Source of the DNA: Pseudomonadota bacterium
GTDB taxonomy: Bacteria; Pseudomonadota; Gammaproteobacteria; Burkholderiales; Thiobacillaceae
Assembly: GCA_021848725.1 (NCBI GenBank)
Contig: JAJZTS010000006.1
Span: forward strand, 1 to 64,000
Direction of reading: 5' to 3'
Length of the DNA: 64,000 nt
In this document: in pieces, positions 35,255 to 44,390 of the stretch
How the letters are laid out: every line of letters starts with the position of its first letter
Position numbering within the stretch: the stretch's first letter is position 1
Notes under the pieces: generated by a model
What the model was told of the DNA's origin: nothing
The model's input: the letters and a program-made list of their open reading frames with translations, nothing else
The model's database searches: none
Program-made: the position numbers and the translations under genes

Positions 35255-36169
35255 TCAATCCCTCAGGTCGCGGCCGGTGAGCTTGAGGAAGACATCTTCC
35301 AGGTTGGCCGGCCGGTGCAGGTAGCGCAGATGCGGCATGCCCTCCAGCGCCGCGATCAGCGCTTGCGGCTCGGCGGTGTAGCAGAACAGGGTCTCGCCCA
35401 CCCGCTCGCAGCGCCGGCAATAGCGCTCGGCCAGCTTGTCGCACCAGGTAGTGGCATCTTCGCCGTCGATCTCCACTACATGTGCCTCGACATGCGCGGC
35501 GATCAGTTCGCGCGGCGCGCCCTCGGCGATCAGCCGGCCATGGTCGATGATGCTGATGCGGTCGCACAGCCGCTCGGCCTCTTCCATGAAATGGGTGGTC
35601 AAGAGCAAGGTCTTGCCTTGCGCGGTCAGCCGGCGCAGGCCCTGCCAGATCAGGTGCCGTGCCTGCGGGTCCAGGCCGGTGGTCGGCTCGTCGAGGAAGA
35701 TCACGTCGGGGTCGTTGACCAGGGCGCGGGCCAGGGCCAGGCGCCGCTTCATGCCGCCGGATAGCGCCTCGATCCGGGTATCGGCCTTGCCGGCCAGGCC
35801 GGCGAACTCCAACAGCGCCGGCAGCTGGGCCTCGATCTCCCGCCGGGCGAGGCCGAAGTAGCGGCCGAACACCAGCAGGTTTTCCCGCACGGTGAAATCC
35901 GGGTCCAGGCTGTCCGCCTGCGGCACCACGCCGACCCGGGTGCGCGCCGCGCTGGCCTCGCCCGGCAAGGCATGGCCGAGCAGTTCGATCGAACCGGCAT
36001 CGGCCTCGATCAGGCCCAAGGCCAGGCGCAACGTGGTGGTCTTGCCGGCGCCGTTCGGCCCGAGCAGGCCGTGGCAGGTGCCGGGCGCGAGTTCCAGGTT
36101 CAGCCCGGCCACTACCTCGACCTCGCCATAACGCTTGTGCAGGTCCTTCAGGCTAAGTGTGGCTGGCAT
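35255..36169 (-). CDS. ABC transporter ATP-binding protein (NodI-like)
   Basis: A 304-residue ATPase. Walker A is GPNGAGKTT (~37-45), signature [16 protein letters not shown], Walker [14 protein letters not shown], and H-loop [13 protein letters not shown]-terminal domain of ~80 residues is typical of NodI/DrrA-type exporters. It overlaps the hydrolase stop by 22 bases and works with the permease downstream. Probable export of a small molecule or polymer. Confidence 0.92.
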   Translation of the reverse strand: MPATLSLKDLHKRYGEVEVVAGLNLELAPGTCHGLLGPNGAGKTTTLRLALGLIEADAGSIELLGHALPGEASAARTRVGVVPQADSLDPDFTVRENLLVFGRYFGLARREIEAQLPALLEFAGLAGKADTRIEALSGGMKRRLALARALVNDPDVIFLDEPTTGLDPQARHLIWQGLRRLTAQGKTLLLTTHFMEEAERLCDRISIIDHGRLIAEGAPRELIAAHVEAHVVEIDGEDATTWCDKLAERYCRRCERVGETLFCYTAEPQALIAALEGMPHLRYLHRPANLEDVFLKLTGRDLRD

Positions 36170-36762
36170 AGGGCGAGCAATTGCTCCTGCAGGGCACGCA
36201 GTTTCTTGTGGAAGAAGTGATCGGCGCCGGCGATCACGTGCAGCGGCACCTGGTGCTTTTGCGCATAGGCCTGCACCGCTGCGAGCGGGATCAGCTCGTC
36301 GACCTCGCCGTGGATGAGGTCGGTGCGGATGGCGGGCGGCTCGAAGGCGTACATCGACACCGCCGGGCCGACCATGACCAGGTGCTCGGCCGGCAGGCGG
36401 CGGGCCACGCGGTGCTGGACATAGGCGCCGAAGGAAAAGCCGTAGAGGTGCAAAGGCAGGTCACCGAACTTGGGGCAGACGAACTCGGCCACCGCCAGCA
36501 GGTCCTCGGTCTCGCCCGCGCCATGGTCGAACTCGCCGTCGCTGTTGCCGACGCCGCGGAAGTTGGGCCGCACCGCGACATAGCCGCACTCCACGGCCGC
36601 CTTAGCCAAGGTGGTGACCACCTTGTTGTCCATGCTGCCGCCATGCAGCGGGTGCGGGTGGGCGATCAGGGCCAGGCCGCGGCGGTTCTCTTCCGGGTCC
36701 TCGATCACCGTCTCCACCGCGCCGCCGTCGGCGCGCTTGATCCTTAATTTGTAGCGTTTCAC
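36148..36762 (-). CDS. Alpha/beta hydrolase (serine hydrolase family)
   Basis: A 204-residue protein from a GTG overlapping the ferredoxin stop (GTGA). It shows the [20 protein letters not shown] and [23 protein letters not shown] segments, the nucleophile elbow YGFSFGAYV (Ser), and a late [10 protein letters not shown] with the catalytic His. The length and motif set match a subfamily of small cytoplasmic hydrolases close to dienelactone hydrolase. Substrate unknown; its coupling to ferredoxin and ABC genes is notable. Confidence 0.82.
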   Translation of the reverse strand: MKRYKLRIKRADGGAVETVIEDPEENRRGLALIAHPHPLHGGSMDNKVVTTLAKAAVECGYVAVRPNFRGVGNSDGEFDHGAGETEDLLAVAEFVCPKFGDLPLHLYGFSFGAYVQHRVARRLPAEHLVMVGPAVSMYAFEPPAIRTDLIHGEVDELIPLAAVQAYAQKHQVPLHVIAGADHFFHKKLRALQEQLLALCQPHLA

Positions 36763-37073
36763 TTGATCTGCAGACGCTCGACCGGTTTGCCGTCGCGCAG
36801 ATGCGATTCGACGATCTCGTCGATATCGTGCTCGTCGACATAGGTGTACCAGACCGCATCCGGATAGACCACGCAGACCGGGCCCTGGTCGCAGCGGTCG
36901 AAACAGCCGGCGCGGTTGACCCGGCAAGCGCCGCCCTTGCCGTGTAGGCCGAGTTGCTTGGCGTGCTTCTTGGCGCGCTCGAACATCGCCTCGGCGTTGT
37001 GGTCGGCACAGCAGGCGCCGCCGTCCTCGCGTCGGTTCAGGCAGAAAAACAGGTGGTGCTTGTAGTAGCTCAT
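36759..37073 (-). CDS. Thioredoxin-like [2Fe-2S] ferredoxin
   Basis: A 104-residue protein with the first Cys in LFFCLNRREDGGACC, then the second Cys group in ACRVNRAGCFDRCDQGPVCVVYPD. This spacing is that of thioredoxin-fold [2Fe-2S] ferredoxins like those from Aquifex and Azotobacter. Start ATG at 37073 overlaps the pyrophosphohydrolase stop (ATGA). It would be an electron carrier in an unknown pathway. Confidence 0.87.
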   Translation of the reverse strand: MSYYKHHLFFCLNRREDGGACCADHNAEAMFERAKKHAKQLGLHGKGGACRVNRAGCFDRCDQGPVCVVYPDAVWYTYVDEHDIDEIVESHLRDGKPVERLQIK

Positions 37074-37435
37074 GTCGTCCCACTTCGCTCGTTGTACTTG
37101 GCGCACGACCCCTTCGCGGTCTCGACCGGGTACTTCTGTGCATTGATCGCCAGCTTGTCTTCGGCGGCCTTTAATAAATCGAGGTCCAGGGTGTTGGCCA
37201 GGCTCACCAGATAGATCAGCACGTCGGCCATCTCCTGGCGCACCGCTTCCAGTTTCTCCGGCGGCAGCTTGTGGCTCTGTTCTTCGGTCAGCCACTGGAA
37301 CGGCTCCAGCAACTCGGCCGCCTCCACGATCAGCGCAGCGGTCAGGTTCTTGGGCGAGTGGTACAGCTGCCAGTCGCGCTCGCGGCCGAATTGGCGCACC
37401 GCTTCGGCCAGCTGTTCGATCGTGGTGATGCTCAT
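37070..37435 (-). CDS. MazG-like nucleotide pyrophosphohydrolase
   Basis: A 121-residue protein with the MazG fold: RDWQLYHSPKNLTAALIVEAAELLEPFQWLTEE, then EEMADVLIYL-type motif (RQEMADVLIYLVSLANTLDLDL), the EXXE...EXXD metal-binding pattern. It hydrolyses (d)NTPs to monophosphates, probably house-cleaning. A GGGAG site supports the ATG at 37435. First of five overlapping genes ending at the ABC permease. Confidence 0.87.
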   Translation of the reverse strand: MSITTIEQLAEAVRQFGRERDWQLYHSPKNLTAALIVEAAELLEPFQWLTEEQSHKLPPEKLEAVRQEMADVLIYLVSLANTLDLDLLKAAEDKLAINAQKYPVETAKGSCAKYNERSGTT

Positions 37436-37542
37436 GGCGGCGCTCCCAATGTCGTTGGCCGATTTTACCATCTCGCCCCAAGCCGCCCGGGAACGCCCTC
37501 GGCACCGTATAATGCCAGTCAATTCATGAACTTCGACTAACG

Positions 37543-38628
37543 ATGCAAACCCTCACCGTCGATCTTGGCGAGCGCAGCTACCCCATCCATATCGGGGGCG
37601 GCTTGCTCGATCACGCCGACCTCATCGTGCCGCACCTGGCCCAGCCGCGCGCGGCCATCGTCACCAACACCACCGTCGGCCCGCTCTATCTCGACCGCCT
37701 GAAAAAGACCCTGGAAGGCGCGGGCGTGCAGGTCATCCCCATCGTGTTGCCGGACGGCGAGGTCTACAAGACCTGGGAAACCCTGAACCTGATCTTCGAT
37801 GCGCTGCTCAGCAACCGGGCCGAGCGCAAGACCACGCTGATCGCCTTGGGCGGCGGCGTCATCGGCGACCTCACCGGCTTCGCCGCGGCGTCCTATCAGC
37901 GCGGCGTGCCCTTCATCCAGGTGCCGACCACGCTGCTCGCCCAGGTCGATTCCTCGGTCGGCGGCAAGACCGGCATCAACCACCCGCTGGGCAAGAACAT
38001 GATCGGCGCCTTCTACCAGCCGCAACTCGTGCTGGCCGACACCGACACCCTGAACACCCTGCCCGAGCGCGAGCTGTCCGCCGGCTTGGCCGAGGTCATC
38101 AAGTACGGCCTGATCCGCGACCTGCCCTTCCTCGACTGGCTGGAAGCGAACATGGACCGGCTGGTCGCCCGCGATGCCGAGACGCTGAGCTACGCCATCT
38201 ACCACTCCTGCCGCAACAAGGCCGAGGTGGTGGCGGCGGACGAGCGCGAATCCGGCGTGCGGGCGCTATTGAATTTGGGTCACACCTTCGGCCACGCCAT
38301 CGAGGCCGGCATGGGCTACGGCAACTGGCTGCACGGCGAGGCGGTGGCCGCCGGCACCCTGCTCGCCGCCGACCTGTCCCGGCGCATGGGTCTGATCGCC
38401 GCCGCCGACGTCGCCCGTATCGAGACCCTGTTCCAGCGGGCCAAGCTGCCCACCGTGGCGCCCAAGCTCGGCGCCGAGGCCTATCTCAATTACATGGGCG
38501 TCGACAAGAAGGTCGAGGCCGGCAAGATGCGCTTCGTGCTGTTCAAGCGGGTGGGCGAGGCCTTCGTCACCGGCGATGCGCCGCCCGATCTGCTGCGCCA
38601 GACCCTGACCGAGGCCGTGGCGAAATGA
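37543..38628 (+). CDS. aroB: 3-dehydroquinate synthase AroB
   Basis: A 361-residue enzyme of the shikimate pathway that turns DAHP into 3-dehydroquinate with NAD and Zn. Motifs include [20 protein letters not shown] (NAD), [34 protein letters not shown], and the Zn ligands in [11 protein letters not shown] and [16 protein letters not shown] hexamer is at 37508-37513. The stop overlaps the dGTPase start. Confidence 0.96.
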   Translation: MQTLTVDLGERSYPIHIGGGLLDHADLIVPHLAQPRAAIVTNTTVGPLYLDRLKKTLEGAGVQVIPIVLPDGEVYKTWETLNLIFDALLSNRAERKTTLIALGGGVIGDLTGFAAASYQRGVPFIQVPTTLLAQVDSSVGGKTGINHPLGKNMIGAFYQPQLVLADTDTLNTLPERELSAGLAEVIKYGLIRDLPFLDWLEANMDRLVARDAETLSYAIYHSCRNKAEVVAADERESGVRALLNLGHTFGHAIEAGMGYGNWLHGEAVAAGTLLAADLSRRMGLIAAADVARIETLFQRAKLPTVAPKLGAEAYLNYMGVDKKVEAGKMRFVLFKRVGEAFVTGDAPPDLLRQTLTEAVAK

Positions 38629-39752
38629 GCAACGGGCGGGCGCCTTTCGCAGCCGACCCCGCCCATAGCCGAGGTCGGCGCTATCCCGAGCCGCCCGCCA
38701 CCCCCCGCACCGAATTCCAGCGCGACCGCGACCGCATCGTCCACTCCACGGCCTTTCGCCGGCTGGAATACAAGACCCAGGTCTTCGTCAATCACGAAGG
38801 CGACCTGTTCCGCACCCGGCTCACCCACAGCATCGAGGTCGCCCAGATCGGCCGCACCATCGCCCGGCTGCTGAGTCTCGACGAGGACCTGACCGAGACC
38901 ATCTCGCTCGCGCACGACCTGGGCCACACCCCGTTCGGCCACGTCGGCCAGGACGTGCTCAACGAATGCATGAAGCCGCACGGCGGTTTCGAGCACAATC
39001 TGCAATCGCTGCGGGTGGTGGACGAACTGGAACAGAAATATGCCGAGTTCGAGGGGCTCAACCTCACCTTCGAGGCGCGCGAGGGCATCCTCAAACATTG
39101 TTCGCCGCGCAACGCGCCGCTGCTGGGCGATGTCGGTCAGCGTTTTCTCGAAGGCAAGCAGCCGTCGTTGGAGGCGCAGATCGCCAACCTCGCCGACGAG
39201 ATCGCCTATAACAACCACGATGTCGACGACGGCCTGCGCTCCGGTCTGATCTCGTTGGAGCAGTTGGAGACCATCGCGCTGTTCCGCCGCCACTTGGTCG
39301 AGGTGCGCGCGCGCTTTCCCGAACTCACCGACCGCCGGCTGATCCACGAAACCGTGCGGCGCATGATCAACAACCTGGTGGTCGATCTGGTGCAGCAGAC
39401 CCAGGCCAATCTGGCCGAGCACAAGCCGCAGTCCATCGAGGATGTGCGCGCTTGCCCGCCGCTGGCGGCGTTCAGTCCGGCGATGAAAGAGGCCCACCTG
39501 GAACTCAAACGCTTCCTGTTCCAGAACCTCTATCGCCACTACCGCGTGGTGCGCATGAGCGAAAAAGCCAAGCGTTTGATCCGCGAACTGTTCGAGGCCT
39601 TCATGGCCAATGCGAAATTATTGCCGCCCGAGTTTCAGGCCCGGGCCGAACAAGACCTGGCGCGCGCGGTGTGCGACTATATCGCCGGCATGACCGACCG
39701 CTATGCTATCCGCGAATACAAACGGATCTTCGATATCGAAGAGCTGGCCTAG
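38625..39752 (+). CDS. dgt: Deoxyguanosinetriphosphate triphosphohydrolase-like protein
   Basis: A 375-residue HD-domain enzyme: [34 protein letters not shown], then [21 protein letters not shown], with the HD motif metal ligands (H, HD, D) and [12 protein letters not shown]. It removes triphosphate from dGTP or other dNTPs, possibly balancing dNTP pools. The start overlaps the aroB stop (ATGA), a pairing common in betaproteobacteria. Confidence 0.93.
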   Translation: MSNGRAPFAADPAHSRGRRYPEPPATPRTEFQRDRDRIVHSTAFRRLEYKTQVFVNHEGDLFRTRLTHSIEVAQIGRTIARLLSLDEDLTETISLAHDLGHTPFGHVGQDVLNECMKPHGGFEHNLQSLRVVDELEQKYAEFEGLNLTFEAREGILKHCSPRNAPLLGDVGQRFLEGKQPSLEAQIANLADEIAYNNHDVDDGLRSGLISLEQLETIALFRRHLVEVRARFPELTDRRLIHETVRRMINNLVVDLVQQTQANLAEHKPQSIEDVRACPPLAAFSPAMKEAHLELKRFLFQNLYRHYRVVRMSEKAKRLIRELFEAFMANAKLLPPEFQARAEQDLARAVCDYIAGMTDRYAIREYKRIFDIEELA

Positions 39753-39853
39753 GCGACCAAGCTGACCCAGGTCAACAGTACGGCCCAAGTGGCACCGGCC
39801 ATGCTCCATACCAGGGCGGCGATGCACAAGGATTGGTGTCTGCGAAGGTTCAT
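39749..39853 (-). CDS. Predicted membrane microprotein, 34 residues (second of two)
   Basis: A short ORF with ATG at 39853 behind a GAGG site (~7 bases). Translation begins [20 protein letters not shown] and continues with a hydrophobic helix to the end, so one membrane span with a positive N-terminus. It overlaps the dgt stop by 4 bases on the opposite strand and lies 24 bases after the first microprotein. No family recognised; it resembles small oxidase or transporter accessory peptides only in size and topology. Confidence 0.45.
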   Translation of the reverse strand: MNLRRHQSLCIAALVWSMAGATWAVLLTWVSLVA

Positions 39854-39877
39854 GAGGTGTGCCTCGATGCGTCAGGG

Positions 39878-39982
39878 TTAAACCGCGAACGCGATGGCGA
39901 TGACGCCGGCTAGCCAGGCAAAGGCGGCGTAGAGCCAGAAATCGCAAGCGCGTCGGGTATAAAAATTCAGTATGGCCTGCAA
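39878..39982 (-). CDS. Predicted membrane microprotein, 34 residues (first of two)
   Basis: Starts at TTG behind a strong AGAGGGAG site 7 bases away. The peptide reads QAILNFYTRRACDFWLYAA and then a hydrophobic run ending AFAV, giving one C-terminal membrane helix after a basic, aromatic start. Tandem with a second 34-residue ORF; equal lengths, ribosome sites and topology argue that both are translated. Function unknown. Confidence 0.45.
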   Translation of the reverse strand: MQAILNFYTRRACDFWLYAAFAWLAGVIAIAFAV

Positions 39983-40118
39983 AGGTGTTCTCCCTCTAAG
40001 TGCTTGAACTGCACCGAGGTAGAAGCAGCAAGCGTGCCAATTGTTCATGGATTAGGTTGCAATTGCGTTACAAGGGCCGCGCCTCGGCGCGAGCCAAAAT
40101 AAAAATAGGGAGCAATGA

Positions 40119-41090
40119 ATGGCGGTAACGAAAACTCATCCGGGATTCCGGCGCATGTTTGCACCCGGTCGCTTGACCGTGGGCATGCTGTTTCCGATCG
40201 AGGCCTATAAAGGCGACGTGCCCTTGATGCAAGGCCAGGTCGAACTGGCCCAGTTGGTCGAGCGGCTCGGCTTCGCCGCGCTGTGGTTCCGCGACGTGCC
40301 GCTGCGCGATCCCGACTTCGGCGACGTCGGCCAGATCTACGACCCCTGGGTCTATCTCGGCCTCATCCTGGCACAAACCCAAGACATCGCCTTGGCCACC
40401 GGCAGCATCATCCTGCCGCTGCGTCACCCGCTGCATATCGCCAAGGCCGCGGCATCGGTCGACCGGCTCTCCGGCGGTCGCCTGGTCATGGGCATCGCCT
40501 CGGGTGACCGGCCGGCGGAGTACCCGGCCTTCGCTGTCGATTTCGCCACGCGCGGCGAACGCTTCCGCGACACCTTACGGTACTTCCGCGCGGCGACCGA
40601 GGCCGAGTTTCCCGCCATTGAGACCCCGCTGGGGCGGCTGGACGGCCTCGATCTATTGCCCAAGCCGAGTGCGGGCCATATCCCCGTGTTGGTCACCGGC
40701 CATAGCCAGCAAGAACTGCCGTGGATCGCCGAGCATGCCGACGGCTGGCTCTATTACCCGCGCAGCATCAGCCGCCAGGAACAATCGATCAAGGAATGGC
40801 GCGAGTTGACCCGGCGTTACTGCCCTGGCACGTTCAAACCCTTCGCCCAGTCGCTCTACGTCGATTTGGCCGACGACCCGAACGCCGCGCCTGAGCCGAT
40901 CCATCTCGGCTTCAAGATGGGCCGCAATCTGCTGATCGACCTGCTGCGGCAATTGAGAGAGGTCGGCGTCAACCACGTGGCGATCAACCTCAAATACAGC
41001 AGCCGGCCGGCGGCGGAGGTCTTGGATGAGATCGGCCGGGAGGTCTTGCCGCTGTTTCCAGCGAACGGGGCGGCGGAGGCCGCGCCTTAG
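40119..41090 (+). CDS. LLM-class flavin-dependent oxidoreductase
   Basis: A 323-residue luciferase-like monooxygenase. Features: RLTVGMLFPIEAYKGDVPLMQGQ start, LGFAALWFRDVPLRDPDFGDVGQIYDP, LATGSIILPLRHPLHIAKAAASVDRLSGGRLVMGIASGDRP (FMN/F420 site). It matches the TIGR03571-type group that uses FMN. Substrate unknown. A GGGAGC site precedes the ATG. The 136 bases before it, from 39983, hold the shared 5' region with the microproteins. Confidence 0.85.
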   Translation: MAVTKTHPGFRRMFAPGRLTVGMLFPIEAYKGDVPLMQGQVELAQLVERLGFAALWFRDVPLRDPDFGDVGQIYDPWVYLGLILAQTQDIALATGSIILPLRHPLHIAKAAASVDRLSGGRLVMGIASGDRPAEYPAFAVDFATRGERFRDTLRYFRAATEAEFPAIETPLGRLDGLDLLPKPSAGHIPVLVTGHSQQELPWIAEHADGWLYYPRSISRQEQSIKEWRELTRRYCPGTFKPFAQSLYVDLADDPNAAPEPIHLGFKMGRNLLIDLLRQLREVGVNHVAINLKYSSRPAAEVLDEIGREVLPLFPANGAAEAAP

Positions 41091-41102
41091 CAAGGAAAAC
41101 CG

Positions 41103-41187
41103 GGTCAGCTCAGACTGACCCTGAGGTTTCTAGCAGTCACCCGTCATTCCCGCGAAAACGAAGTTTCAGTGAAGCTAAAGCGGGAAT
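41103..41187. repeat. Dispersed-type palindromic repeat after the LLM gene
   Basis: A small GGTCAG/CTGACC hairpin at 41103-41120 is followed by ATTCCCGC at 41146-41153 and its complement GCGGGAAT at 41180-41187 with a 26-base loop. The CGTCATTCCCGCGAAA form is typical of short repeats scattered through proteobacterial genomes. Confidence 0.6.
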
Positions 41188-41236
41188 CCGGGTGGTTATC
41201 GCACCGCTTTACACACTGCGTAGATTGATTGGCTCA

Positions 41237-41455
41237 CGGTAGACCGTTGGCCGGGGGCGCCCGGCGGCGCGTCACTTTTCTTGCGCGGCCAAGAAAAGTA
41301 ACCCAAAGAAGGCCGCCCCCTTCCGCCGAAACCCCGGCGCCGCTGACGCCATGCAGGCGGCAAAGAACTCGCTTCGCTCAGACAGCTTTCGCCGGCCTTC
41401 GGCTCCCCTGCATGACGCCATCGTCACCGGCGGCATCAGAGGGGATGGGCAAGTC
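41237..41455 (+). repeat. Long repeat, left copy
   Basis: This segment and 41560-41783 are inverted copies of one element. Both contain a GCCCGGCGGCG stretch, an ACTTTTCTT/AAGAAAAGT-type hairpin (ACTTTCTTT in the other copy), an AGTAACC-AAAGAA stretch, and a GCCGGCCTTCGGCTCCCC stretch. I see no coding pattern; the apparent ORFs here are arginine- and proline-rich artefacts. Confidence 0.7.
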
Positions 41456-41470
41456 AACGAATGCGCTGAA

Positions 41471-41486
41471 TTCCCGCTAGCGGGAA
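41471..41486. repeat. Perfect 16-bp palindrome
   Basis: TTCCCGCTAGCGGGAA, between the two inverted repeat copies; its arms match the ATTCCCGC arms at 41146-41187. Confidence 0.7.
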
Positions 41487-41503
41487 TGCGGTATGTTTTG
41501 AGA

Positions 41504-41530
41504 GATGGTTGGCGCGTTGCGCCAACCATC
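41504..41530. terminator. Perfect hairpin in the centre of the inverted repeat pair
   Basis: A 12-base stem GATGGTTGGCGC with loop GTT, followed on the + strand by TGGATTTTGTTTTTTG. It has terminator form, but no adjacent gene clearly uses it; it may be part of the mobile-type repeat. Confidence 0.55.
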
Positions 41531-41559
41531 TGGATTTTGTTTTTTGCTTTTGAATTTAA

Positions 41560-41783
41560 CCTCCCCTCTGTCGCCGCCGTGCGGGGCGCAGTTGCGCGGG
41601 GGAGCCGAAGGCCGGCGAGTTTGTCTGAGCCCGAAGGGCGAGTTGGCGAGCCGCCCGCGCGACTGTGTCACGCACGGGGAAGTCGGCGACAGCGGGGCGT
41701 GCTTTCTTTGGTTACTCTTCTTTGCACGAGCAAAGAAAGTAACCCGCCGCCGGGCGGCTCCCGGCCGATGGTCTAGCGTGTAC
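41560..41783 (-). repeat. Long repeat, right inverted copy
   Basis: Reverse-complement relative of 41237-41455, diverged but with the same block order. The 754-base gap 41091-41844 holds only these repeats and hairpins; no gene is supported there. Confidence 0.7.
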
Positions 41784-41844
41784 AAAGTCACCTGCGTAAT
41801 TTACAACCCATGCGGCGGCTTGCTACGCGAAGCCGCCCTACGCG

Positions 41845-42075
41845 CTATACAGACTCCACAGGGCTGCAATACTCTTCACTAGCTTCATGCCAATCTTTGC
41901 CCTCTTTCCAACAAACAAGCAAAGGATGATCGCCATATCTATCCAATAATTGTTCGATAGTTATTTCTCGTTCGCAAGAAAGCTCTTTAATGAATACTTC
42001 TCCATTATTAGACGTAATCCTGGCGCCTTTTCTTACGATGGCTTTTCCACCCACGCTGAATCCTTCTTGTTTCAT
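41845..42075 (-). CDS. Small protein of unknown function, low GC
   Basis: A 76-residue soluble protein with an AAGGAG site 6 bases before the ATG. It reads MKQEGFSVGGKAIVRKGARI, then a strand VFIKELSCEREITIEQLLDRYGDHPLLVCWKEGKDWHEA. Base composition is far lower in GC than the surrounding genes and it sits beside the repeat cluster, so it may be a recent arrival. No family recognised. Confidence 0.5.
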   Translation of the reverse strand: MKQEGFSVGGKAIVRKGARITSNNGEVFIKELSCEREITIEQLLDRYGDHPLLVCWKEGKDWHEASEEYCSPVESV

Positions 42076-42174
42076 TATTTTCTCCTTCCATTTCAATCTG
42101 TTTGGCTAGTAGGGCTGTGTATACGGGGGCTTGTGTTTCGAAGCGGGTGCGACCTTTGTTACTGAAGGTTTACG

Positions 42175-42864
42175 TTAGCGCATCGGCAACGTCCTCGCCA
42201 CCACCCAAGCCCCCACCTCAACCGCCCCCGCCTTCTTCACCACCTTAGCCAACTCACTCAGGCTCGCCCCCGTAGTCATCACGTCATCGACCAGGGCGAT
42301 GCGTTTGCTGGATAGATCGGCCCTGCACTCGAAGGCGCCGCGAATGTTCTTGCGCCGCTCTTTCAACGGCAGGCTGGCCTGGGGCGGGGCGTCCTTGGCG
42401 CGGGTGCAGGCGGTGAGGGTGACGGGCAGGTCGAGTTGTTTTGCCAAGCGCTTGGCGATCTCGCCGGCCTGGTTGTAGCCGCGCTCTTTCAGCCGCCGGG
42501 GGTGCAAGGGCATGGGGATGACGAGGTCGGGCCGGGTGTCGATTTGGCTGGTGAGTTGTTCGGCCAGAAAGCCGGCGAGCTGTAAGTCCTGGCCGTATTT
42601 ATAGTGTTGCAGCAGGGCGTCGAGCGGATAGCCGTATTGGAAGACGGCGCGGGTGGCATCGAAGGCGGGTGGGTGCTTGAGGCAGCCGCCGCAGGTCTCG
42701 CCCAGCGGGGTGGGCAGGGCGCAGCTCGGGCAGCGCGGCCCGGTCAGACGCGGCAGGTCGGCCAGGCAGCCGGGGCAGAGCACGCTGCCGGTGGTGTCTG
42801 CACCGCACAGCAGGCAAGGTTGGCCGAGGCGCGAAAGCGCAAAATCTAGGCACTTGTTCAACAT
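42175..42864 (-). CDS. comF: ComF-family protein
   Basis: A 229-residue protein. Two zinc-like Cys groups at the N-terminus (CLLCGADTTGSVLCPGC and CPSCALPTPLGETCGGCLKH), then VIPMPLHPRRLKERGYNQAGEIAK and the PRPP-type motif RIALVDDVMTTGASLSELA. In naturally competent bacteria ComF helps DNA uptake. It is divergent from the biotin operon. Confidence 0.93.
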   Translation of the reverse strand: MLNKCLDFALSRLGQPCLLCGADTTGSVLCPGCLADLPRLTGPRCPSCALPTPLGETCGGCLKHPPAFDATRAVFQYGYPLDALLQHYKYGQDLQLAGFLAEQLTSQIDTRPDLVIPMPLHPRRLKERGYNQAGEIAKRLAKQLDLPVTLTACTRAKDAPPQASLPLKERRKNIRGAFECRADLSSKRIALVDDVMTTGASLSELAKVVKKAGAVEVGAWVVARTLPMR

Positions 42865-42942
42865 GTGGCGGATAATAATTGACAGCCTCCCTGGGCTCGC
42901 CGATCATGCGGCGCCTTTTAATTTGTGCGGATTGTCGCCGAA

Positions 42943-43398
42943 ATGTCGGAAAAACACATCGTTACCGCCGCCTCCTGCCTGCGCAGCGCGCGCATCTTCA
43001 ACTACGCCAGCATCATCTCGATCAGCATCTCGACCCTGCTGCTGGTCGTGGCGCTGAACATCAACACCAAGATGAGCTTCCTGCCCTTCGTGTTGTCGGT
43101 GCCGCCGATCATGCTGTGGCTGGCCGGCTCGATCTTCGTCTACGCCGCCATCGCGCATCACCCGGACCCGCGCGTGGTGCACTACAACCGTTGGGCGGGT
43201 TATCGCTATTACGCCATGGTCGGCACCATGGTGGTCGCGGGCCAGCCGCTGTACGGCATCTTCGAAGACGGCCGCGGCATGCTGCTGGTCTGGGGCCTGA
43301 TGGCCCTGGGCATCGTCCCGCTCGGCCTGCGCGACATCGTCCGTGCCGGCCGCGAAGACTGGCAAGACATCGAAGTGGAAACGGGGGTACACGGATGA
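42943..43398 (+). CDS. Four-helix membrane protein of unknown function
   Basis: A 151-residue inner-membrane protein with about four hydrophobic segments ([70 protein letters not shown]). No known family seen. A GTG at 42925 is an alternative start; no clear ribosome site favours either. Its stop overlaps the bioB start, so it may be cotranslated with the biotin operon. Confidence 0.65.
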   Translation: MSEKHIVTAASCLRSARIFNYASIISISISTLLLVVALNINTKMSFLPFVLSVPPIMLWLAGSIFVYAAIAHHPDPRVVHYNRWAGYRYYAMVGTMVVAGQPLYGIFEDGRGMLLVWGLMALGIVPLGLRDIVRAGREDWQDIEVETGVHG

Positions 43399-44390
43399 AC
43401 GACCTGGCTGACAACACCCAGCTACAGCAGGGCCGCACGGTGGATTCGGTGCTCGCGCTGTTCGCACTGCCGTTCAACGACCTCTTGTTCCGGGCACAGA
43501 CCGTGCACCGCGCCCACTTCGACCCGAACGCGGTGCAACTGTCCACCCTGCTGTCGATCAAGACCGGCGGCTGTTCCGAGGATTGCGGCTATTGCTCGCA
43601 GTCGGCCCGGCACGGCACCGATGTCGAGAAAGAGAGGTTGTTGGACGTGGCCAAGGTGGTGGAGGCGGCCGAGGCGGCCAAGGCCGGCGGCGCCACTCGC
43701 TTCTGTATGGGCGCCGCCTGGCGCGGCCCGAAGGACAAGGACCTGGAGCCGGTGCTGGACATGGTGCGCCAGGTCAAGGCCCTCGGCTTGGAGACCTGCG
43801 TCACCCTGGGCATGTTGAAAGCGGGTCAGGCCGAGCGGCTGAAGGCGGCCGGCCTCGACTACTACAACCACAACCTCGACACCTCGCCCGAGTTCTACGG
43901 CCAAGTGGTCACCACCCACAGCTATCAGGATCGGCTGGACACCCTGCAAGAGGTGCGCCACGCGGGCCTTGCCGTGTGTTGCGGCGGCATCGTCGGCATG
44001 GGCGAGTCGCGCCGCGAGCGCGCCGGCCTGATCGCGCAGTTGGCCAATCTGAGCCCGCAGCCGGAGTCGGTGCCGATCAATATGCTGGTCAAGGTCGGCG
44101 GCACGCCGATGCAGGACGAGAACGATCTCGACCCGCTGGAGTTCGTCCGCACCATCGCCATCGCCCGCATCGCCATGCCCAAGTCGCACGTGCGGCTGTC
44201 GGCCGGCCGGCGCGAGCTGGGCGAGGGCGTGCAGGCCTTGTGCTTCCTGGCCGGCGCCAATTCCATCTTCTACGGCGACAAGCTGCTGACCACCGGCAAC
44301 CCCGAGGTCGAGGCCGACCAAAGGTTGTTCGCCAAGCTGGGGCTGAAGCCGGAAGTGCATGCCGAGCGCCGCTGCGCCGGCCATGATTGA
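43395..44390 (+). CDS. bioB: Biotin synthase BioB
   Basis: A 331-residue radical-SAM enzyme inserting sulfur into dethiobiotin. The cluster motif [10 protein letters not shown] has C60, C64 and C67; the second cluster region and [14 protein letters not shown], plus the RLSAGRRE motif, are present. Overlaps bioF by 8 bases. First enzyme gene of the biotin operon. Confidence 0.96.
   Translation: MNDLADNTQLQQGRTVDSVLALFALPFNDLLFRAQTVHRAHFDPNAVQLSTLLSIKTGGCSEDCGYCSQSARHGTDVEKERLLDVAKVVEAAEAAKAGGATRFCMGAAWRGPKDKDLEPVLDMVRQVKALGLETCVTLGMLKAGQAERLKAAGLDYYNHNLDTSPEFYGQVVTTHSYQDRLDTLQEVRHAGLAVCCGGIVGMGESRRERAGLIAQLANLSPQPESVPINMLVKVGGTPMQDENDLDPLEFVRTIAIARIAMPKSHVRLSAGRRELGEGVQALCFLAGANSIFYGDKLLTTGNPEVEADQRLFAKLGLKPEVHAERRCAGHD

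Noticed and set aside
41229-41791. Several open frames of 80-140 residues in the repeat region
   Set aside because: They lie wholly inside the inverted repeats, have Arg/Pro/Ser-rich composition and no ribosome sites.
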